Source: Curtobacterium sp. MCSS17_008
GTDB taxonomy: Bacteria; Actinomycetota; Actinomycetes; Actinomycetales; Microbacteriaceae
Length of the DNA: 64,000 nt
NCBI RefSeq assembly: GCF_003234185.1
Contig: NZ_QKSM01000010.1
Location: forward strand, 1-64,000
Direction of reading: 5' to 3'
Part shown: positions 37,593 to 47,534 of the stretch, one piece after another
How the letters are laid out: each line of letters starts with the position of its first letter
How positions within the stretch are numbered: the first letter of the stretch is position 1
Notes under the pieces: model-generated
What the model saw: the letters and a program-made list of their open reading frames with translations, nothing else
What the model was told of the DNA's origin: nothing
Database searches by the model: none
Translations under genes and position numbers: made by a program

Positions 37593-38237
37593 TCAGACGG
37601 AGCGGAGGACCGCGACCACCTTGCCGAGCACCGTGGCTGCGTCGCCGAGGATCGGCTCGAACGCCGAGTTCCGCGGCAGCAGCCACGTGTGGCCGTCGCG
37701 CTGCCGGAACACCTTGACGGTCGCCTCCTCGTCGAGCATCGCAGCGACGATGTCACCGTTGTCGGCGGTCTGCTGCGCGCGGACGACCACCCAGTCGCCG
37801 TCGCAGATCGCGGCGTCGATCATCGACTCCCCGACGACCTTGAGCATGAAGAGGTCACCCGTGCCGACGAGCTGGCGGGGGAGCGGCACGATCTCGTCGA
37901 CGTGCTGCTCCGCCGTGATCGGCACGCCCGCGGCGATGCGCCCGACGAGCGGCACGAGGGTCGTGGCGTCGACGTCGGGGGTCTCGACGTCGGGCGTGGG
38001 CTCGTCGACCAGGACCTCGAGGGCCCGAGGGCGGTTCGGGTCGCGTCGGATCCAGCCGCCGAGCTCGAGCTGACCGAGCTGGTGGGAGACGCTCGACAGT
38101 GACGAGAGGCCGGCCGCGTCGCCGATCTCGCGCATGCTCGGCGGGTAACCCCGGCTGGCGATCGACGCTCGGATCGCGTCGAGGATCGCCTGCTGCTTCG
38201 CCGTCAACGGCTTCTGGACCCGCAGTTCGTCCGCCAC
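37593..38237 (-). CDS. lexA: SOS response repressor LexA
   Basis: This 214-residue repressor has a winged helix ([32 protein letters not shown]) and a C-terminal S24 protease domain. The Ala-Gly cleavage bond is at about 103-104 (RIAAGVPIT), with catalytic Ser about 138 (VVGESMID) and Lys about 175 (ATVKVFR). GTG 38237 starts [16 protein letters not shown]; upstream in-frame codons lie in the promoter. Two imperfect SOS boxes are in the divergent region, consistent with autoregulation. Confidence 0.97.
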   Translation of the reverse strand: MADELRVQKPLTAKQQAILDAIRASIASRGYPPSMREIGDAAGLSSLSSVSHQLGQLELGGWIRRDPNRPRALEVLVDEPTPDVETPDVDATTLVPLVGRIAAGVPITAEQHVDEIVPLPRQLVGTGDLFMLKVVGESMIDAAICDGDWVVVRAQQTADNGDIVAAMLDEEATVKVFRQRDGHTWLLPRNSAFEPILGDAATVLGKVVAVLRSV

Positions 38238-38342
38238 GTCGTCTCGCCCTTCGTCGATGCCGGGCGGTCGGGCGGGAATGTCGGTGGTCCCCGCTTGACT
38301 CGTCCCAGTCGATCGAAACAGTATCCGACCACTCCAGGCCGG

Positions 38343-38358
38343 ACAAACACCTGTTCGA
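38343..38358. promoter_or_regulatory. imperfect SOS box, lexA-proximal
   Basis: ACAAACACCTGTTCGA matches TCGAAC-N4-GTTCGA at 10 of 12 fixed positions. It lies about 105 bases upstream of the lexA start. Confidence 0.7.
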
Positions 38359-38416
38359 GCGTGTCGGCGAAAAAATCCCACTCGAATCTCTTCCTGAGAC
38401 TTGTGTGGGCCCGCAT

Positions 38417-38432
38417 TCGAAACTATGTTCGG
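38417..38432. promoter_or_regulatory. imperfect SOS box, LysM-gene-proximal
   Basis: TCGAAACTATGTTCGG matches the LexA site at 10 of 12 fixed positions. It lies 41 bases before the LysM gene start. Confidence 0.75.
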
Positions 38433-38473
38433 TACACGACTTCGGTTCCTCCGAACGGGAAGGCAAGAACGAC

Positions 38474-38851
38474 ATGAGCACCATCGCCATCGCTGACCAG
38501 CAGCGCTCCGCGACCCCCGCCGTCCGTACGCGCCTGCGCATCACGCGCCGCGGTCGGATCGTCCTGACGACGCTCGCCGCACTCCCGGTCTTCCTGATCG
38601 TCGCCCTGTCCGTACTGAACGGGGGCCAGGCCTCAGCCGGCGACTCCTCCCGCGCCGGAGCACCCGTGCATTTCCAGACGGTCACCGTCGAGCCCGGCGA
38701 GACGCTGTGGCAGCTGGCGGAGGAGACGGCACCGCAGGCCGATCCGCGCGACTTCGTGCAGGACGTCGTGAGCCTCAACGCGCTCGAGGGGTCGACGCTG
38801 CAGGCGGGCGAGCAGATCGCCATCCCGGCCAAGTACACCGCGGGGAACTGA
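38474..38851 (+). CDS. LysM-domain membrane protein, probable SOS division inhibitor (YneA/Rv2719c-like)
   Basis: This 125-residue protein has a basic head, one transmembrane helix ([20 protein letters not shown], about 37-56) and a C-terminal LysM peptidoglycan-binding domain ([18 protein letters not shown] through [10 protein letters not shown]). A LysM gene divergent from lexA with an SOS box is the known arrangement of Bacillus YneA and mycobacterial Rv2719c, which delay division during DNA damage. That role here is inferred from layout, domain order and the SOS box. Confidence 0.85.
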   Translation: MSTIAIADQQRSATPAVRTRLRITRRGRIVLTTLAALPVFLIVALSVLNGGQASAGDSSRAGAPVHFQTVTVEPGETLWQLAEETAPQADPRDFVQDVVSLNALEGSTLQAGEQIAIPAKYTAGN

Positions 38852-38987
38852 CCCGGTCGTTCGGAGACGCGGGCGGCTGAGCCCGACCGGGACACCTGGA
38901 CGGCGACATCGGCCGTGGCCTGGCCCGTGCTCGGACCCAGGCCCCGTCACCGTCCGGACGGCCGGTCGTTGCCCAATGGGCGCGGCC

Positions 38988-38999
38988 TACGATGGATCG
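38988..38999 (+). promoter_or_regulatory. leaderless promoter of hisC
   Basis: TACGAT (38988-38993) is followed by exactly six bases and the hisC GTG at 39000. It would start the his operon transcript at the start codon. Confidence 0.5.
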
Positions 39000-40124
39000 G
39001 TGGCAACCACGCTCGAAGACCTCCCGATCCGCGACGACCTCCGCGGGCAGAGCCCGTACGGCGCCCCGCAGAAGCACGTGCGCGTGCAGCTCAACGTCAA
39101 CGAGAACACGCATCCCGTGCCCGAGGACGTCGCCGAGGACATCGTGGGCTCGATCCGCACCGCCCTGACGACCGTCAACCGCTACCCGGACCGCGAGTTC
39201 ACCGAGCTCCGGGAATCGCTCACCCGCTACTTGAACGGCGGGCTGTCCTCGGACCAGCAGCTGACGCCGGACCAGCTGTGGGCGGCGAACGGCTCGAACG
39301 AGGTGCTGCAGCAGCTCCTCCAGGCGTTCGGGGGCCCGGGACGGTCGGTGCTCGGGTTCCCTCCCACCTACTCGATGCACTCGATCCTCGCGGCCGGCAC
39401 CGGAACCCGGTGGATCCCCGCGCAGCGTGACGACGAGTTTCGGATCACACCGGAGACCGTCGTGGCCGCGATCCGCGAGCACCAGCCGGACATCGTCTTC
39501 CTGTGTGGGCCCAACAACCCCACGGGCACCCCGCTCGACATCGACACGATCCGTGCCGCGTACGACGCGACGGACGGCATCGTCATGGTCGACGAGGCGT
39601 ACGCGGAGTTCATGCCCACCGACGCCCCGAGCGCCATCACGCTCCTGCCGGGGCGCCCGCGCCTCGTGGTCTCGCGCACGATGAGCAAGGCCTTCGCGTT
39701 CGCCGGTGCTCGCGTCGGGTACCTCGCGGCCGACGCGGCGGTGGTCGACGCACTCCGACTGGTGCGCCTGCCGTACCACCTGTCCGCGCTGACCCAGGCG
39801 GCCGCGATCGCCGCGCTCCGGCACGCCCCGGCGATGCTCGCGATGGTGGACGACATCAAGCGGCAGCGTGACCGCATGGTGACGGAGCTGCGCGAGATGG
39901 GCTACCGGACGTACGAGACGTGGTCGAACTTCGTGCTCTTCGGTGGCGTCGCGGACCCGCACGCCGCGTTCGAGGCGCTGCTCGAGCAGGACGTCATCGT
40001 GCGCGACCTCGGCATCCCGAACCACCTGCGGGTGAGCGCCGGCACCGAGGAGGAGACCAGCGCGTTCCTCGACGCCATGCGCCGCGTGGCCGCCGTGCAG
40101 CCGCCGGTTAGGGTTGACGCATGA
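39000..40124 (+). CDS. hisC: histidinol-phosphate aminotransferase
   Basis: This 374-residue fold-type I PLP enzyme works in histidine synthesis. Landmarks are [13 protein letters not shown], the [17 protein letters not shown] region, [22 protein letters not shown] and the PLP-Lys loop [21 protein letters not shown] 39000 ([14 protein letters not shown]) was preferred over an upstream reading because of the adjacent TACGAT. It is the first gene of hisC-hisB-hisH, each overlapping the next by four bases. Confidence 0.95.
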   Translation: MATTLEDLPIRDDLRGQSPYGAPQKHVRVQLNVNENTHPVPEDVAEDIVGSIRTALTTVNRYPDREFTELRESLTRYLNGGLSSDQQLTPDQLWAANGSNEVLQQLLQAFGGPGRSVLGFPPTYSMHSILAAGTGTRWIPAQRDDEFRITPETVVAAIREHQPDIVFLCGPNNPTGTPLDIDTIRAAYDATDGIVMVDEAYAEFMPTDAPSAITLLPGRPRLVVSRTMSKAFAFAGARVGYLAADAAVVDALRLVRLPYHLSALTQAAAIAALRHAPAMLAMVDDIKRQRDRMVTELREMGYRTYETWSNFVLFGGVADPHAAFEALLEQDVIVRDLGIPNHLRVSAGTEEETSAFLDAMRRVAAVQPPVRVDA

Positions 40125-40723
40125 CCGCCCGTACCGCCTCGATCAGCCGGAGCACGAGCGAGTCGAGCATCGAGCTCTCGCTCGACCTGGACGGCACCGG
40201 CTCGTCCGACATCTCGACGAGCGTGCCGTTCTTCGACCACATGCTGACCGCGTTCAGCAAGCACTCCCTGATCGACCTGCGCGTGCGCTCGACGGGTGAC
40301 ACCGACATCGACGTGCACCACACCGTCGAGGACACCGGCATCGTGCTCGGACAGGCCCTGAAGCAGGCCCTCGGCGACCGCGCCGGCATCGGCCGCTACG
40401 GCGACGCGCTCGTGCCGCTCGACGAGGCCCTGGCGCAGGCCGTGGTCGACGTGTCCGGTCGCCCGTTCCTCGTGCACTCCGGCGAGCCCGACGGGTTCGA
40501 GTTCCACCGCATCGGCGGGCACTTCACCGGTTCGATGGTCCGCCACGTGTTCGAGGCCATCACGTTCAACGCCGGCATCACCGTGCACGTCCGCGTGCTC
40601 GGCGGCCGTGACCCGCACCACATCGCCGAGGCCGAGTTCAAGGCCTTCGCCCGCGCGATGCGCCGCGCCGTCGAACTCGACGCCCGGGTCGACGGCATCC
40701 CGTCCACGAAGGGGAAACTGTGA
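40121..40723 (+). CDS. hisB: imidazoleglycerol-phosphate dehydratase
   Basis: This 200-residue monofunctional HisB has the metal-binding His motifs [36 protein letters not shown] and [14 protein letters not shown]. No phosphatase domain is fused, as usual outside proteobacteria. ATG 40121 overlaps the hisC stop (ATGA). TAGGGT (40109-40114) lies exactly six bases before it, so an internal leaderless promoter is possible. Confidence 0.97.
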   Translation: MTARTASISRSTSESSIELSLDLDGTGSSDISTSVPFFDHMLTAFSKHSLIDLRVRSTGDTDIDVHHTVEDTGIVLGQALKQALGDRAGIGRYGDALVPLDEALAQAVVDVSGRPFLVHSGEPDGFEFHRIGGHFTGSMVRHVFEAITFNAGITVHVRVLGGRDPHHIAEAEFKAFARAMRRAVELDARVDGIPSTKGKL

Positions 40724-41355
40724 CCGCCAAGCCGAACGTCGTCGTCCTCGACTACGGATCGGGCAACGTCCACTCCGCGGCCAAGGCGCTGGAGCGCGCC
40801 GGCGCCGAGGTGACGCTCACTGCCGACAAGCAGGCCGCGCTCCGCGCCGACGGCCTGCTCGTGCCGGGCGTCGGCGCGTTCGCCGCGGTGGTCGACCAGC
40901 TCGAAGGGGTCCGCGGCGGCGAGATCGTCGACCACCGCCTCGCCGGTGGCCGCCCGGTGCTCGGCATCTGCGTCGGCATGCAGGTCATGTTCGCCCGCGG
41001 TGTCGAGCGGGGGGCGGACGTCGAGGGCCTGGGTCAGTGGCCCGGCACCGTCGAGGAGATCGAGGCCGAGGTCCTGCCGCACATGGGCTGGAACACGGTC
41101 GAGGCCCCCGAGGACTCGGTGCTGTTCGACGGCCTGCACGACGAGCGCTTCTACTTCGTGCACTCGTACGGTGTGACCGACTTCCCGCTCGACGCCTACG
41201 GCCCGTTCCGTGCGCCGCGGCTGACGTGGGCCGAGCACGGGCAGCGCTTCGTCGCCGCCGTGGAGAACGGTCCGCTCACCGCCACGCAGTTCCACCCGGA
41301 GAAGTCGGGGGAGCCGGGTATCCGGCTGCTCCGCAACTGGGTCGACTCGCTCTGA
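40720..41355 (+). CDS. hisH: imidazole glycerol phosphate synthase subunit HisH
   Basis: This 211-residue glutamine amidotransferase subunit supplies ammonia to HisF. The nucleophile Cys is about residue 84 in [11 protein letters not shown]. The His-Glu pair is in [29 protein letters not shown] is the usual N-terminus. GTG 40720 overlaps the hisB stop. hisF is not in the window, so it must lie elsewhere. Confidence 0.96.
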   Translation: MTAKPNVVVLDYGSGNVHSAAKALERAGAEVTLTADKQAALRADGLLVPGVGAFAAVVDQLEGVRGGEIVDHRLAGGRPVLGICVGMQVMFARGVERGADVEGLGQWPGTVEEIEAEVLPHMGWNTVEAPEDSVLFDGLHDERFYFVHSYGVTDFPLDAYGPFRAPRLTWAEHGQRFVAAVENGPLTATQFHPEKSGEPGIRLLRNWVDSL

Positions 41356-41485
41356 GACCGCCTCCGTCCGGAACGACCCGTCCCACGACGGGAGTCGGAC
41401 CGGCACCGCGTCCGACGCACCGGACCCGTGGTGCCCGACACCGCGCCTCCCGGCCGCCCGAACCACCCCGAGAACCGACAGGACC

Positions 41486-42232
41486 ATGACCGATCTCACC
41501 GCGACCCCGCCCCTCGTCCTGCTGCCCGCCGTCGACGTGGTCGACGGTCAGGCGGTCCGCCTCACGCAGGGTGAGGCCGGCAGCGAGACCTCGTACGGCG
41601 ACCCGGTCGCCGCCGCCCGGACCTGGCGTGACCAGGGAGCGGAGTGGATCCACCTCGTCGACCTCGACGCGGCGTTCGGCCGCGGCGACAACCGCAGGGT
41701 GATCGCGAAGGCGATCCACGAGGTCGAGGGCGTCTCGGTCGAGCTGTCCGGCGGCATCCGCGACGACGCGTCGCTCGAGGCGGCGCTGGCGACGGGTGCG
41801 GCCCGCGTGAACCTCGGCACGGCGGCACTCGAGAAGCCGGAGTGGGCGGCGCGGGTGATCGGCGAGTACGGCGAGCAGATCGCCGTCGGCCTCGACGTCC
41901 GGGGGACCACCCTGGCGAGCCGGGGCTGGACCGAGGACGCCGGCGACCTGTGGGAGGTGCTCGACCGACTCGAAGCCGCCGGGTGTGCGCGCTACGTCGT
42001 CACCGACGTCACGAAGGACGGCACCCTGCAGGGGCCGAACGTCGACCTGCTCCGCGCGGTCTGTGACCGGACCGATCAGCCCGTCGTCGCCTCGGGTGGG
42101 ATCTCGACCCTCGACGACCTCCGTGCGCTGCGGGAGCTCGTGCCGCACGGACTCGAGGGCGCCATCATCGGCAAGGCCCTGTACTCCGGCGCGTTCACGC
42201 TGCCGGCCGCCCTCGACATCGCCTCCGAGTAG
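41486..42232 (+). CDS. hisA: phosphoribosyl isomerase A (HisA, probably bifunctional PriA)
   Basis: This 248-residue half-barrel-repeat TIM barrel isomerises ProFAR in histidine synthesis. The N-terminal [21 protein letters not shown] has the catalytic Asp; the second is in [16 protein letters not shown]. Actinobacterial PriA also performs the TrpF step of tryptophan synthesis; that dual role is assumed from the lineage. The 130-bp gap after hisH contains GC-rich inverted pieces but no clear terminator. Confidence 0.94.
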   Translation: MTDLTATPPLVLLPAVDVVDGQAVRLTQGEAGSETSYGDPVAAARTWRDQGAEWIHLVDLDAAFGRGDNRRVIAKAIHEVEGVSVELSGGIRDDASLEAALATGAARVNLGTAALEKPEWAARVIGEYGEQIAVGLDVRGTTLASRGWTEDAGDLWEVLDRLEAAGCARYVVTDVTKDGTLQGPNVDLLRAVCDRTDQPVVASGGISTLDDLRALRELVPHGLEGAIIGKALYSGAFTLPAALDIASE

Positions 42233-42237
42233 CCGTC

Positions 42238-43071
42238 GTGGCGGGCATCTCGAACGGCCGCGGCACCGGACCCGACGCTCCGGAGCCCGGCGCGACCGAC
42301 GACGCCCACACGCCGGGCGGGGCCGCGGACTCGGCGGGCAACCCCTGGGCGGGTCGTACCTTCGACGCGCACGACGACGCCTTCGCGGACGACGACGGGC
42401 TGGCGGACCCGGCGGTCGTCGCCGCCGTCGCCGCCCTGCAGCAGGGCGGGTCGCAGCGGGCCGTCGTGGACGCCCTGCGCGGCGCCCGGCTGCTCATCCC
42501 GCTCGTCGCCGAGGCCGGCGACGTCGGCCACACCGCCGACGGGAAGCTCGTCGACAAGACCCAGGAGCTGTCGATCGTCACGGTCGCGGGTCCCGACGGC
42601 CGCAGCGTCATGCCCGCGTTCACGTCGGCCGAGGCGATGCGGTCGTGGGACGCCACCGCCCGTCCCGTGCCCGCCGACGCTCGCCGCGTCGCGATGGCCG
42701 CGGCGAGCGAGGAGACCCAGCTCGTGGTCCTCGACCCGACGGCGCCGACCGAGTTCGTGCTGCGGCGGCCCGCGGTGTGGGCGATCGGTCAGGACCTGCC
42801 GTGGACACCGTGCTTCGAGGACCCGGAGGTCGCGCGGGCCTTCGCCGGCTCCGTCGCCGACGAGCGTGCGGTCGCCCGGGTCGAACTGTCCCCGGGCGAC
42901 CCGCTCGGACGGTTCGCGGGTGCCGAGCTGACGGTCGGTCTGGCCCTGCACCCCGGGCTCGACCAGGCGGCGGTGCAGGCCCTGGTCGGTCGGCTGCAGC
43001 AGCGGTGGACGGCGGACACCGTCATCGCGGACCGCGTGGACAGCATGCGGGTGGCGCTTCGTCCGGCCTGA
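42238..43071 (+). CDS. SseB-family protein
   Basis: This 277-residue cytosolic protein has an acidic low-complexity head (about 50 residues). The SseB domain has features ALQQGGSQRAVVDALRGARLLIPLV, LSIVTVAGPDGRSVMPAFTS and MRSWDATARPVPADARRVAMAA. A second half resembles the SseB C-terminal domain. SseB-type proteins have unclear function outside type III secretion. GTG 42238 is five bases after hisA, so it is co-transcribed. The order hisA-sseB recurs in actinobacteria. Confidence 0.85.
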   Translation: MAGISNGRGTGPDAPEPGATDDAHTPGGAADSAGNPWAGRTFDAHDDAFADDDGLADPAVVAAVAALQQGGSQRAVVDALRGARLLIPLVAEAGDVGHTADGKLVDKTQELSIVTVAGPDGRSVMPAFTSAEAMRSWDATARPVPADARRVAMAAASEETQLVVLDPTAPTEFVLRRPAVWAIGQDLPWTPCFEDPEVARAFAGSVADERAVARVELSPGDPLGRFAGAELTVGLALHPGLDQAAVQALVGRLQQRWTADTVIADRVDSMRVALRPA

Positions 43072-43117
43072 CCCACGGCGGGTCCAGGCGGGAGGCACGT
43101 CGTACGCCCGGTGGACA

Positions 43118-43155
43118 GGCTGCGGTCCGCGACGGCACCGCTCCGGACCGCAGCC
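43118..43155 (+). terminator. hairpin between SseB-family gene and parA
   Basis: GGCTGCGGTCCG (43118-43129) pairs perfectly with 43144-43155 around a 14-nt loop. A lone GGGAGGC half-element (43089-43100) lies just upstream. Confidence 0.6.
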
Positions 43156-43213
43156 GTGACAGGCCGTGGCCGCCCGCGCGGCGGTGCGGCCGGAGGCCCG
43201 GACGGCACGCCGG

Positions 43214-43225
43214 TACGATGACCGG
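43214..43225 (+). promoter_or_regulatory. leaderless promoter of parA
   Basis: TACGAT (43214-43219) is followed by exactly six bases and the parA GTG at 43226. Confidence 0.55.
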
Positions 43226-44104
43226 GTGAGGACGAACCCGACGACCACCCCCGGAACCGACGAGACCCCGGTCGGCCCCACCGGTCGGCCCGTGCGGCAG
43301 TTCCCCGTGCCCGAGGAACTCGACGGCCACGGGCCCGCTCGCATCATCGCGCTGTGCAACCAGAAGGGCGGCGTCGGCAAGACCACGACGTCGATCAACC
43401 TCGGTGCCGCGCTCGCCGAGTACGGCCGCAAGGTCCTCGCCGTCGACTTCGACCCGCAGGGCGCCCTGTCCGCCGGGCTCGGCGTCCGCACGCACGACAT
43501 CCCCACCGTCTACGACCTGCTGATGGGCGCCGTGAAGGACCCGCGCGAGGTCATCCAGCCGACGAACGTGCCGCTGCTCGACGTCATCCCCGCCAACATC
43601 GACCTGTCCGCGGCCGAGGTCCACCTGGTCAACGAGGTCGCCCGCGAGCAGATCCTGGCGAGCGTCCTCCGCAAGGTGTCGAACGACTACGACCTCATCC
43701 TCGTCGACTGCCAGCCGTCCCTCGGACTGCTCACCGTGAACGCCCTGACCGCGGCGCACGGCGTGCTCATCCCGCTCGAGTGCGAGTTCTTCGCGCTGCG
43801 CGGCGTCGCGCTGCTCATCGAGACGATCGACAAGGTGCGCGACCGGCTCAACCCGGCGCTGCGGCTCGACGGCATCCTCGCGACGATGTACGACTCCCGG
43901 ACCCTGCACTCGCGCGAGGTCATGGAGCGCGTCGTGGAGACCTTCGACGACCACGTGCTCGACACGGTGATCGGCCGGACGGTGAAGTTCCCGGACGCCA
44001 CCGTCTCGGCGCGACCGATCACGCAGACGGCGCCGGAGCACGCCGCGGCGCACGCGTACCGGGCGCTCGCCAGGGAGCTCGTCGAGCGTGGCGCCGTCGC
44101 CTGA
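43226..44104 (+). CDS. parA: ParA/Soj family ATPase (ScpAB-linked)
   Basis: This 292-residue deviant-Walker ATPase has the Walker A CNQKGGVGKTTTSINLGAAL with Lys about 47 and 52. VDFDPQGALSAGLG and ILVDCQPSLGLLTVNAL follow. The N-terminal 35 residues are Pro/Thr-rich. Placement before scpA-scpB suggests a role in chromosome organisation, distinct from the oriC-linked parAB pair; no parB is adjacent. GTG 43226 is supported by the upstream TACGAT. Confidence 0.93.
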   Translation: MRTNPTTTPGTDETPVGPTGRPVRQFPVPEELDGHGPARIIALCNQKGGVGKTTTSINLGAALAEYGRKVLAVDFDPQGALSAGLGVRTHDIPTVYDLLMGAVKDPREVIQPTNVPLLDVIPANIDLSAAEVHLVNEVAREQILASVLRKVSNDYDLILVDCQPSLGLLTVNALTAAHGVLIPLECEFFALRGVALLIETIDKVRDRLNPALRLDGILATMYDSRTLHSREVMERVVETFDDHVLDTVIGRTVKFPDATVSARPITQTAPEHAAAHAYRALARELVERGAVA

Positions 44105-44960
44105 TCCGACCCGGCCGAGCGGTGCCGACGACGCCGCCGGCGCAGCGTCCGCACCCGCGGGCACCACGACGGCGCCCGGGTTCCGGGTCCGGCTGAGCAA
44201 CTTCGACGGCCCGTTCGACCTGCTGCTCTCGCTCATCACGAAGCACGAGCTCGACATCACCGAGGTGTCGCTCGGCGCCGTGACGGGCGAGTTCATCCAG
44301 TACGTCCGGCAGGCCGAGTCCGCCGACGAGCTCGACGAGGCGAGCGAGTTCCTCGTCGTCGCCGCGACCCTGCTCGACCTGAAGATCGCCGGGCTGCTGC
44401 CCCAGGGCGAGCTCGTCGACGCCGAGGACGTCGCACTGCTCGAGGCCCGCGACCTGCTCTTCGCCCGGCTCCTGCAGTACCGGGCGTTCAAGCAGGCCGC
44501 CGAGTGGTTCGGGGAGCGGTGGCAGCAGGAGTCCCGCCGGCACGTCCGTCGCGTCCGGCTCGAGGAGCGCTTCCGCGCGCGGACGCCGGAGCTGGTCTGG
44601 ACGCTGTCCGTGCAGGACTTCGCCGCGATCGCCATGCTCGCCTTCGCACCGCGGGAGATCCCGACCGTCGGCCTCGACCACCTGCACGCCCCGCTCGTGA
44701 GCATCCGCGAGCAGGCGGCGATCGTCGTGTCGATCCTCCGCACCCGTGCCGATGAGGACGTGTCGTTCCGCGAGCTGGTCGCCGGTGTCACCGAGACGGG
44801 TATCGTGGTGGCTCGCTTCCTGGCGATCCTGGAGCTGTACCGGAACGCGTCGATCTCGTTCGAGCAGCTCGAACCGCTGGGGGAGCTCACACTCCGGTGG
44901 ACCGCCGAGGACTGGTCCGACGAGAGCCTCGCCAACCTGGGAGCCGACTATGACGGATGA
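44088..44960 (+). CDS. scpA: segregation and condensation protein A
   Basis: This 290-residue kleisin bridges SMC heads. FDGPFDLLLSLITKHELDITEVSL is the conserved N-terminal SMC-binding segment (quoted in part), followed by ASEFLVVAATLLDLKI and a C-terminal winged helix ending LTLRWTAEDW. The N-terminal 30 residues are Ala/Gly-rich. The GTG at 44088 overlaps the parA end by 17 bases. Confidence 0.93.
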   Translation: MAPSPDPTRPSGADDAAGAASAPAGTTTAPGFRVRLSNFDGPFDLLLSLITKHELDITEVSLGAVTGEFIQYVRQAESADELDEASEFLVVAATLLDLKIAGLLPQGELVDAEDVALLEARDLLFARLLQYRAFKQAAEWFGERWQQESRRHVRRVRLEERFRARTPELVWTLSVQDFAAIAMLAFAPREIPTVGLDHLHAPLVSIREQAAIVVSILRTRADEDVSFRELVAGVTETGIVVARFLAILELYRNASISFEQLEPLGELTLRWTAEDWSDESLANLGADYDG

Positions 44961-45636
44961 CGCACGCGCCGCCGCGTCGAGCGCCGAACCCGGGGGAGCG
45001 GACGAGGTCGCCGACGCCCGCGCGGTCGAGCAGGAGCTCCACGCCGCGCAGGGCGTCCGCACGGAGCTGCCCGTCGACCGGCAGCTCGAGGCCATCCTCA
45101 TGATCGCGGACGAGCCGCAGTCGCTGGTGTCGCTCGGGGCAGCGGTCGGGGCACCCGTGCCCGCGGTCCGTCAGGCGATCGAGCGGCTCGTGGCCGACTT
45201 CGACGGCGTCGACGGCACCGTGCGGCGGGGCTTCGAACTCCGCGAGGTCGGCGGTGGCTGGCGCTTCTACGTGCGCCGTGAGCTCGACGACGTGGTCGAG
45301 CAGTTCGTCGAGGCCGAACGCCCGGCCCGGCTCTCCCAGGCGGCCCTCGAGACCCTGGCGGTCGTCGCCTACAAGCAGCCGATCACCCGGTCGCAGATCG
45401 CATCGATCCGCGCGGTGAACGTCGACGGCGTCGTCCGGACCCTCGTCGCCCGCGGGCTCATCGAGGAGTCGTTCACCGACGCCGAGACGGGCGCCATCAA
45501 CTACGTCACGTCCGACCTGCTGCTCCAGCAGCTCGGCATCAACTCGCTCGACGAGCTGCCGCTCATCTCGCCCCTCCTGGAGGACGGCGCGGACGGCTTC
45601 GGGCACAACGAAGGGATCCCTGATGGCCGCGTATGA
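44950..45636 (+). CDS. scpB: segregation and condensation protein B
   Basis: This 228-residue protein has two winged helices that regulate ScpA-SMC. Family features are LEAILMIADEPQSLVSLGAAVG, GFELREVGGGWRFYVRREL, LSQAALETLAVVAYKQPITR and IASIRAVNVDGVVRTLVARGLI. The ATG lies inside the end of scpA (11-base overlap), indicating coupling. Confidence 0.95.
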   Translation: MTDDARAAASSAEPGGADEVADARAVEQELHAAQGVRTELPVDRQLEAILMIADEPQSLVSLGAAVGAPVPAVRQAIERLVADFDGVDGTVRRGFELREVGGGWRFYVRRELDDVVEQFVEAERPARLSQAALETLAVVAYKQPITRSQIASIRAVNVDGVVRTLVARGLIEESFTDAETGAINYVTSDLLLQQLGINSLDELPLISPLLEDGADGFGHNEGIPDGRV

Positions 45637-47527
45637 GGACGATCGACGAGGCGGCTCGCGAGGTCGCGCCGGTTCCGGTCGCGACGGCCGGTCGGGAGGC
45701 GCGTCACGCGACCGCGGCGCCGGCTCCGGTCGCGCGGGCGGCCGACAGGGTGACGACCGCGGCGGGTACCGCGGGCGGGACGAGCGTCCCTCGGGTGGTT
45801 CCGGTGGGTACCGCGGTCGCGACGACCGCTCCGGGTCGACCGGTGGCGGGTACCGCGGCAACGACGACCGTGGCGGGTACCGCAGCCGCGACGAGCGCCC
45901 GTCGGGTGGTTCCGGCGGGTACCGCGGGCGGGACGACCGCTCCGGTGGCACCGGAGGCGGGTACCGAGGTCGTGACGATCGCTCCGGTGGCACCGGAGGC
46001 GGGTACCGCGGGAACGACGACCGTGGTGGGTACCGCGGGCGCGACGAGCGTCCGGGCGGTGACCGTGGCCGTTTCGTGAGCCGCGACGAGGACCGGCGCG
46101 GTGGAGACCGCGGGTTCGTCCGCCGCGAGGACGACCGTCCGTCGGGTGGGTACCGCGGTCGTGACGACCATTCCTCCGGTGGGTACCGCGGACGTGACGA
46201 CCGTCAGGGTGGCGGCGCGCGTGACCGTGACGACCGTTCGTCGGGTGGGTACCGCGGTCGCGACGACCGTTCCTCCGGTGGGTACCGCGGACGCGACGAC
46301 CGTCAGGGTGGCGGCGCGCGTGACCGTGACGATCGTTCGTCGGGTGGGTACCGCGGTCGCGACGACCGTTCCTCCGGTGGGTACCGCGGACGCGACGACC
46401 GTGGCGGCGCGAGCGACCGACGCGGTGTCGGTCGTCGTGACGACCGCCGCGACGACCGCCGTGACGACCGCCGTGACCCGGCGCGCGAGGATCGTCGCGG
46501 CCCGGACGGACGCCCCAGCACCGTGTGGCACAACGGCCGTCGCTACGTCGGCGGGACGACCACGGCCAGGAACAGCGACCGCCCCCGGAACGGTGGTGCC
46601 GGCGCAGGCCGCACCGACCCGCGCACGACGCCGCGCCCGGAGGGTGCGCGCGACGAGCACGGCATGCCGCTCGAGGGCACGCCCGAGCGCCCCGTCATCC
46701 CCGACTGGGACGCGGCGGGGGCGGGCGCTCCTGCCGGCGGTGGGCCGGGCCTCCAGGCCGACGGTGAGCGGCTGCAGAAGGTGATCGCCGCTGCGGGGGT
46801 GGCGTCCCGGCGGGTCGCGGAGAACCTGATCGTCGAAGGCCGCGTGACGGTGAACGGCGAGGTCGTCGACGCCCTCGGCCGTCGGGTCGACCCGGAGACC
46901 GACGAGATCGCGGTGGACGGCGTGCCGGTGCAGGTCGACACCTCGCGCCGCTACGTGCTGCTCAACAAGCCGACGGGCGTCGTGTCGAGCCTGCAGGACG
47001 AGCGCGGCCGGCGCGACCTGGCCGAGTTCGTCGACCGGTACGAGGAGCGCCTGTTCAACGTCGGACGGCTCGACGCCGAGACGTCCGGGCTGCTGCTGCT
47101 GACGAACGACGGCGACCTCGCCCACGTGCTGGCGCACCCGTCGTTCGGGGTGACGAAGACGTACATCGCCAAGGTCGCGGGCAACGTGAACCCGGCGACG
47201 GTGCAGCGACTGCTCGACGGCGTCGAGCTCGAGGACGGCCCGATCGCCGCCGACAAGGTGCGCCTGCTCGAGTCCGCCCGCGGCGAGTCGCTCGTCGAGA
47301 TCACGCTGCACTCGGGACGCAACCGGATCGTCCGCCGCATGCTCGACGCCGTCGACCACCCGGTGCTCGAACTCGTGCGCCGGTCCTTCGGGCCGCTGCA
47401 GCTCGGGTCGCTGCCGCTCGGCCGGACCCGTGAGCTGTCCACGGTCGAGCTCGGGGCGCTGCTCCGCATCGCCCGCGACGCCAAGGGTGCTCCGCAGGAG
47501 GACACCGACGAGGAGACTGCCGACTGA
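45623..47527 (+). CDS. rluB: 23S rRNA pseudouridine synthase (RluB-like) with long Arg-Gly repeat extension
   Basis: This 634-residue protein carries about 370 residues of low-complexity Arg/Gly/Asp sequence (GGYRGRDDR-type repeats) before a normal RsuA/RluB enzyme. The S4 domain is ERLQKVIAAAGVASRRVAEN and GRVTVNGEVVDALG; the catalytic Asp is about 484 in VGRLDAETSGLLLLTNDG. RNRIVRRMLDAVDHPV closes the fold. The extension resembles RGG RNA-binding disorder. Its start overlaps scpB by 14 bases. Confidence 0.93.
   Translation: MAAYEDDRRGGSRGRAGSGRDGRSGGASRDRGAGSGRAGGRQGDDRGGYRGRDERPSGGSGGYRGRDDRSGSTGGGYRGNDDRGGYRSRDERPSGGSGGYRGRDDRSGGTGGGYRGRDDRSGGTGGGYRGNDDRGGYRGRDERPGGDRGRFVSRDEDRRGGDRGFVRREDDRPSGGYRGRDDHSSGGYRGRDDRQGGGARDRDDRSSGGYRGRDDRSSGGYRGRDDRQGGGARDRDDRSSGGYRGRDDRSSGGYRGRDDRGGASDRRGVGRRDDRRDDRRDDRRDPAREDRRGPDGRPSTVWHNGRRYVGGTTTARNSDRPRNGGAGAGRTDPRTTPRPEGARDEHGMPLEGTPERPVIPDWDAAGAGAPAGGGPGLQADGERLQKVIAAAGVASRRVAENLIVEGRVTVNGEVVDALGRRVDPETDEIAVDGVPVQVDTSRRYVLLNKPTGVVSSLQDERGRRDLAEFVDRYEERLFNVGRLDAETSGLLLLTNDGDLAHVLAHPSFGVTKTYIAKVAGNVNPATVQRLLDGVELEDGPIAADKVRLLESARGESLVEITLHSGRNRIVRRMLDAVDHPVLELVRRSFGPLQLGSLPLGRTRELSTVELGALLRIARDAKGAPQEDTDEETAD
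46145..46408 (+). repeat. 99-bp tandem repeat in rluB
   Basis: Two nearly identical 99-bp units (46145-46243, 46244-46342) and a partial third (46343-46408) encode 33-residue blocks of GGYRGRDDRSS, GGYRGRDDRQG and GGARDRDDRSS. They are part of a larger repetitive tract starting near 45740. Confidence 0.85.
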
Positions 47528-47534
47528 CCGTCGG

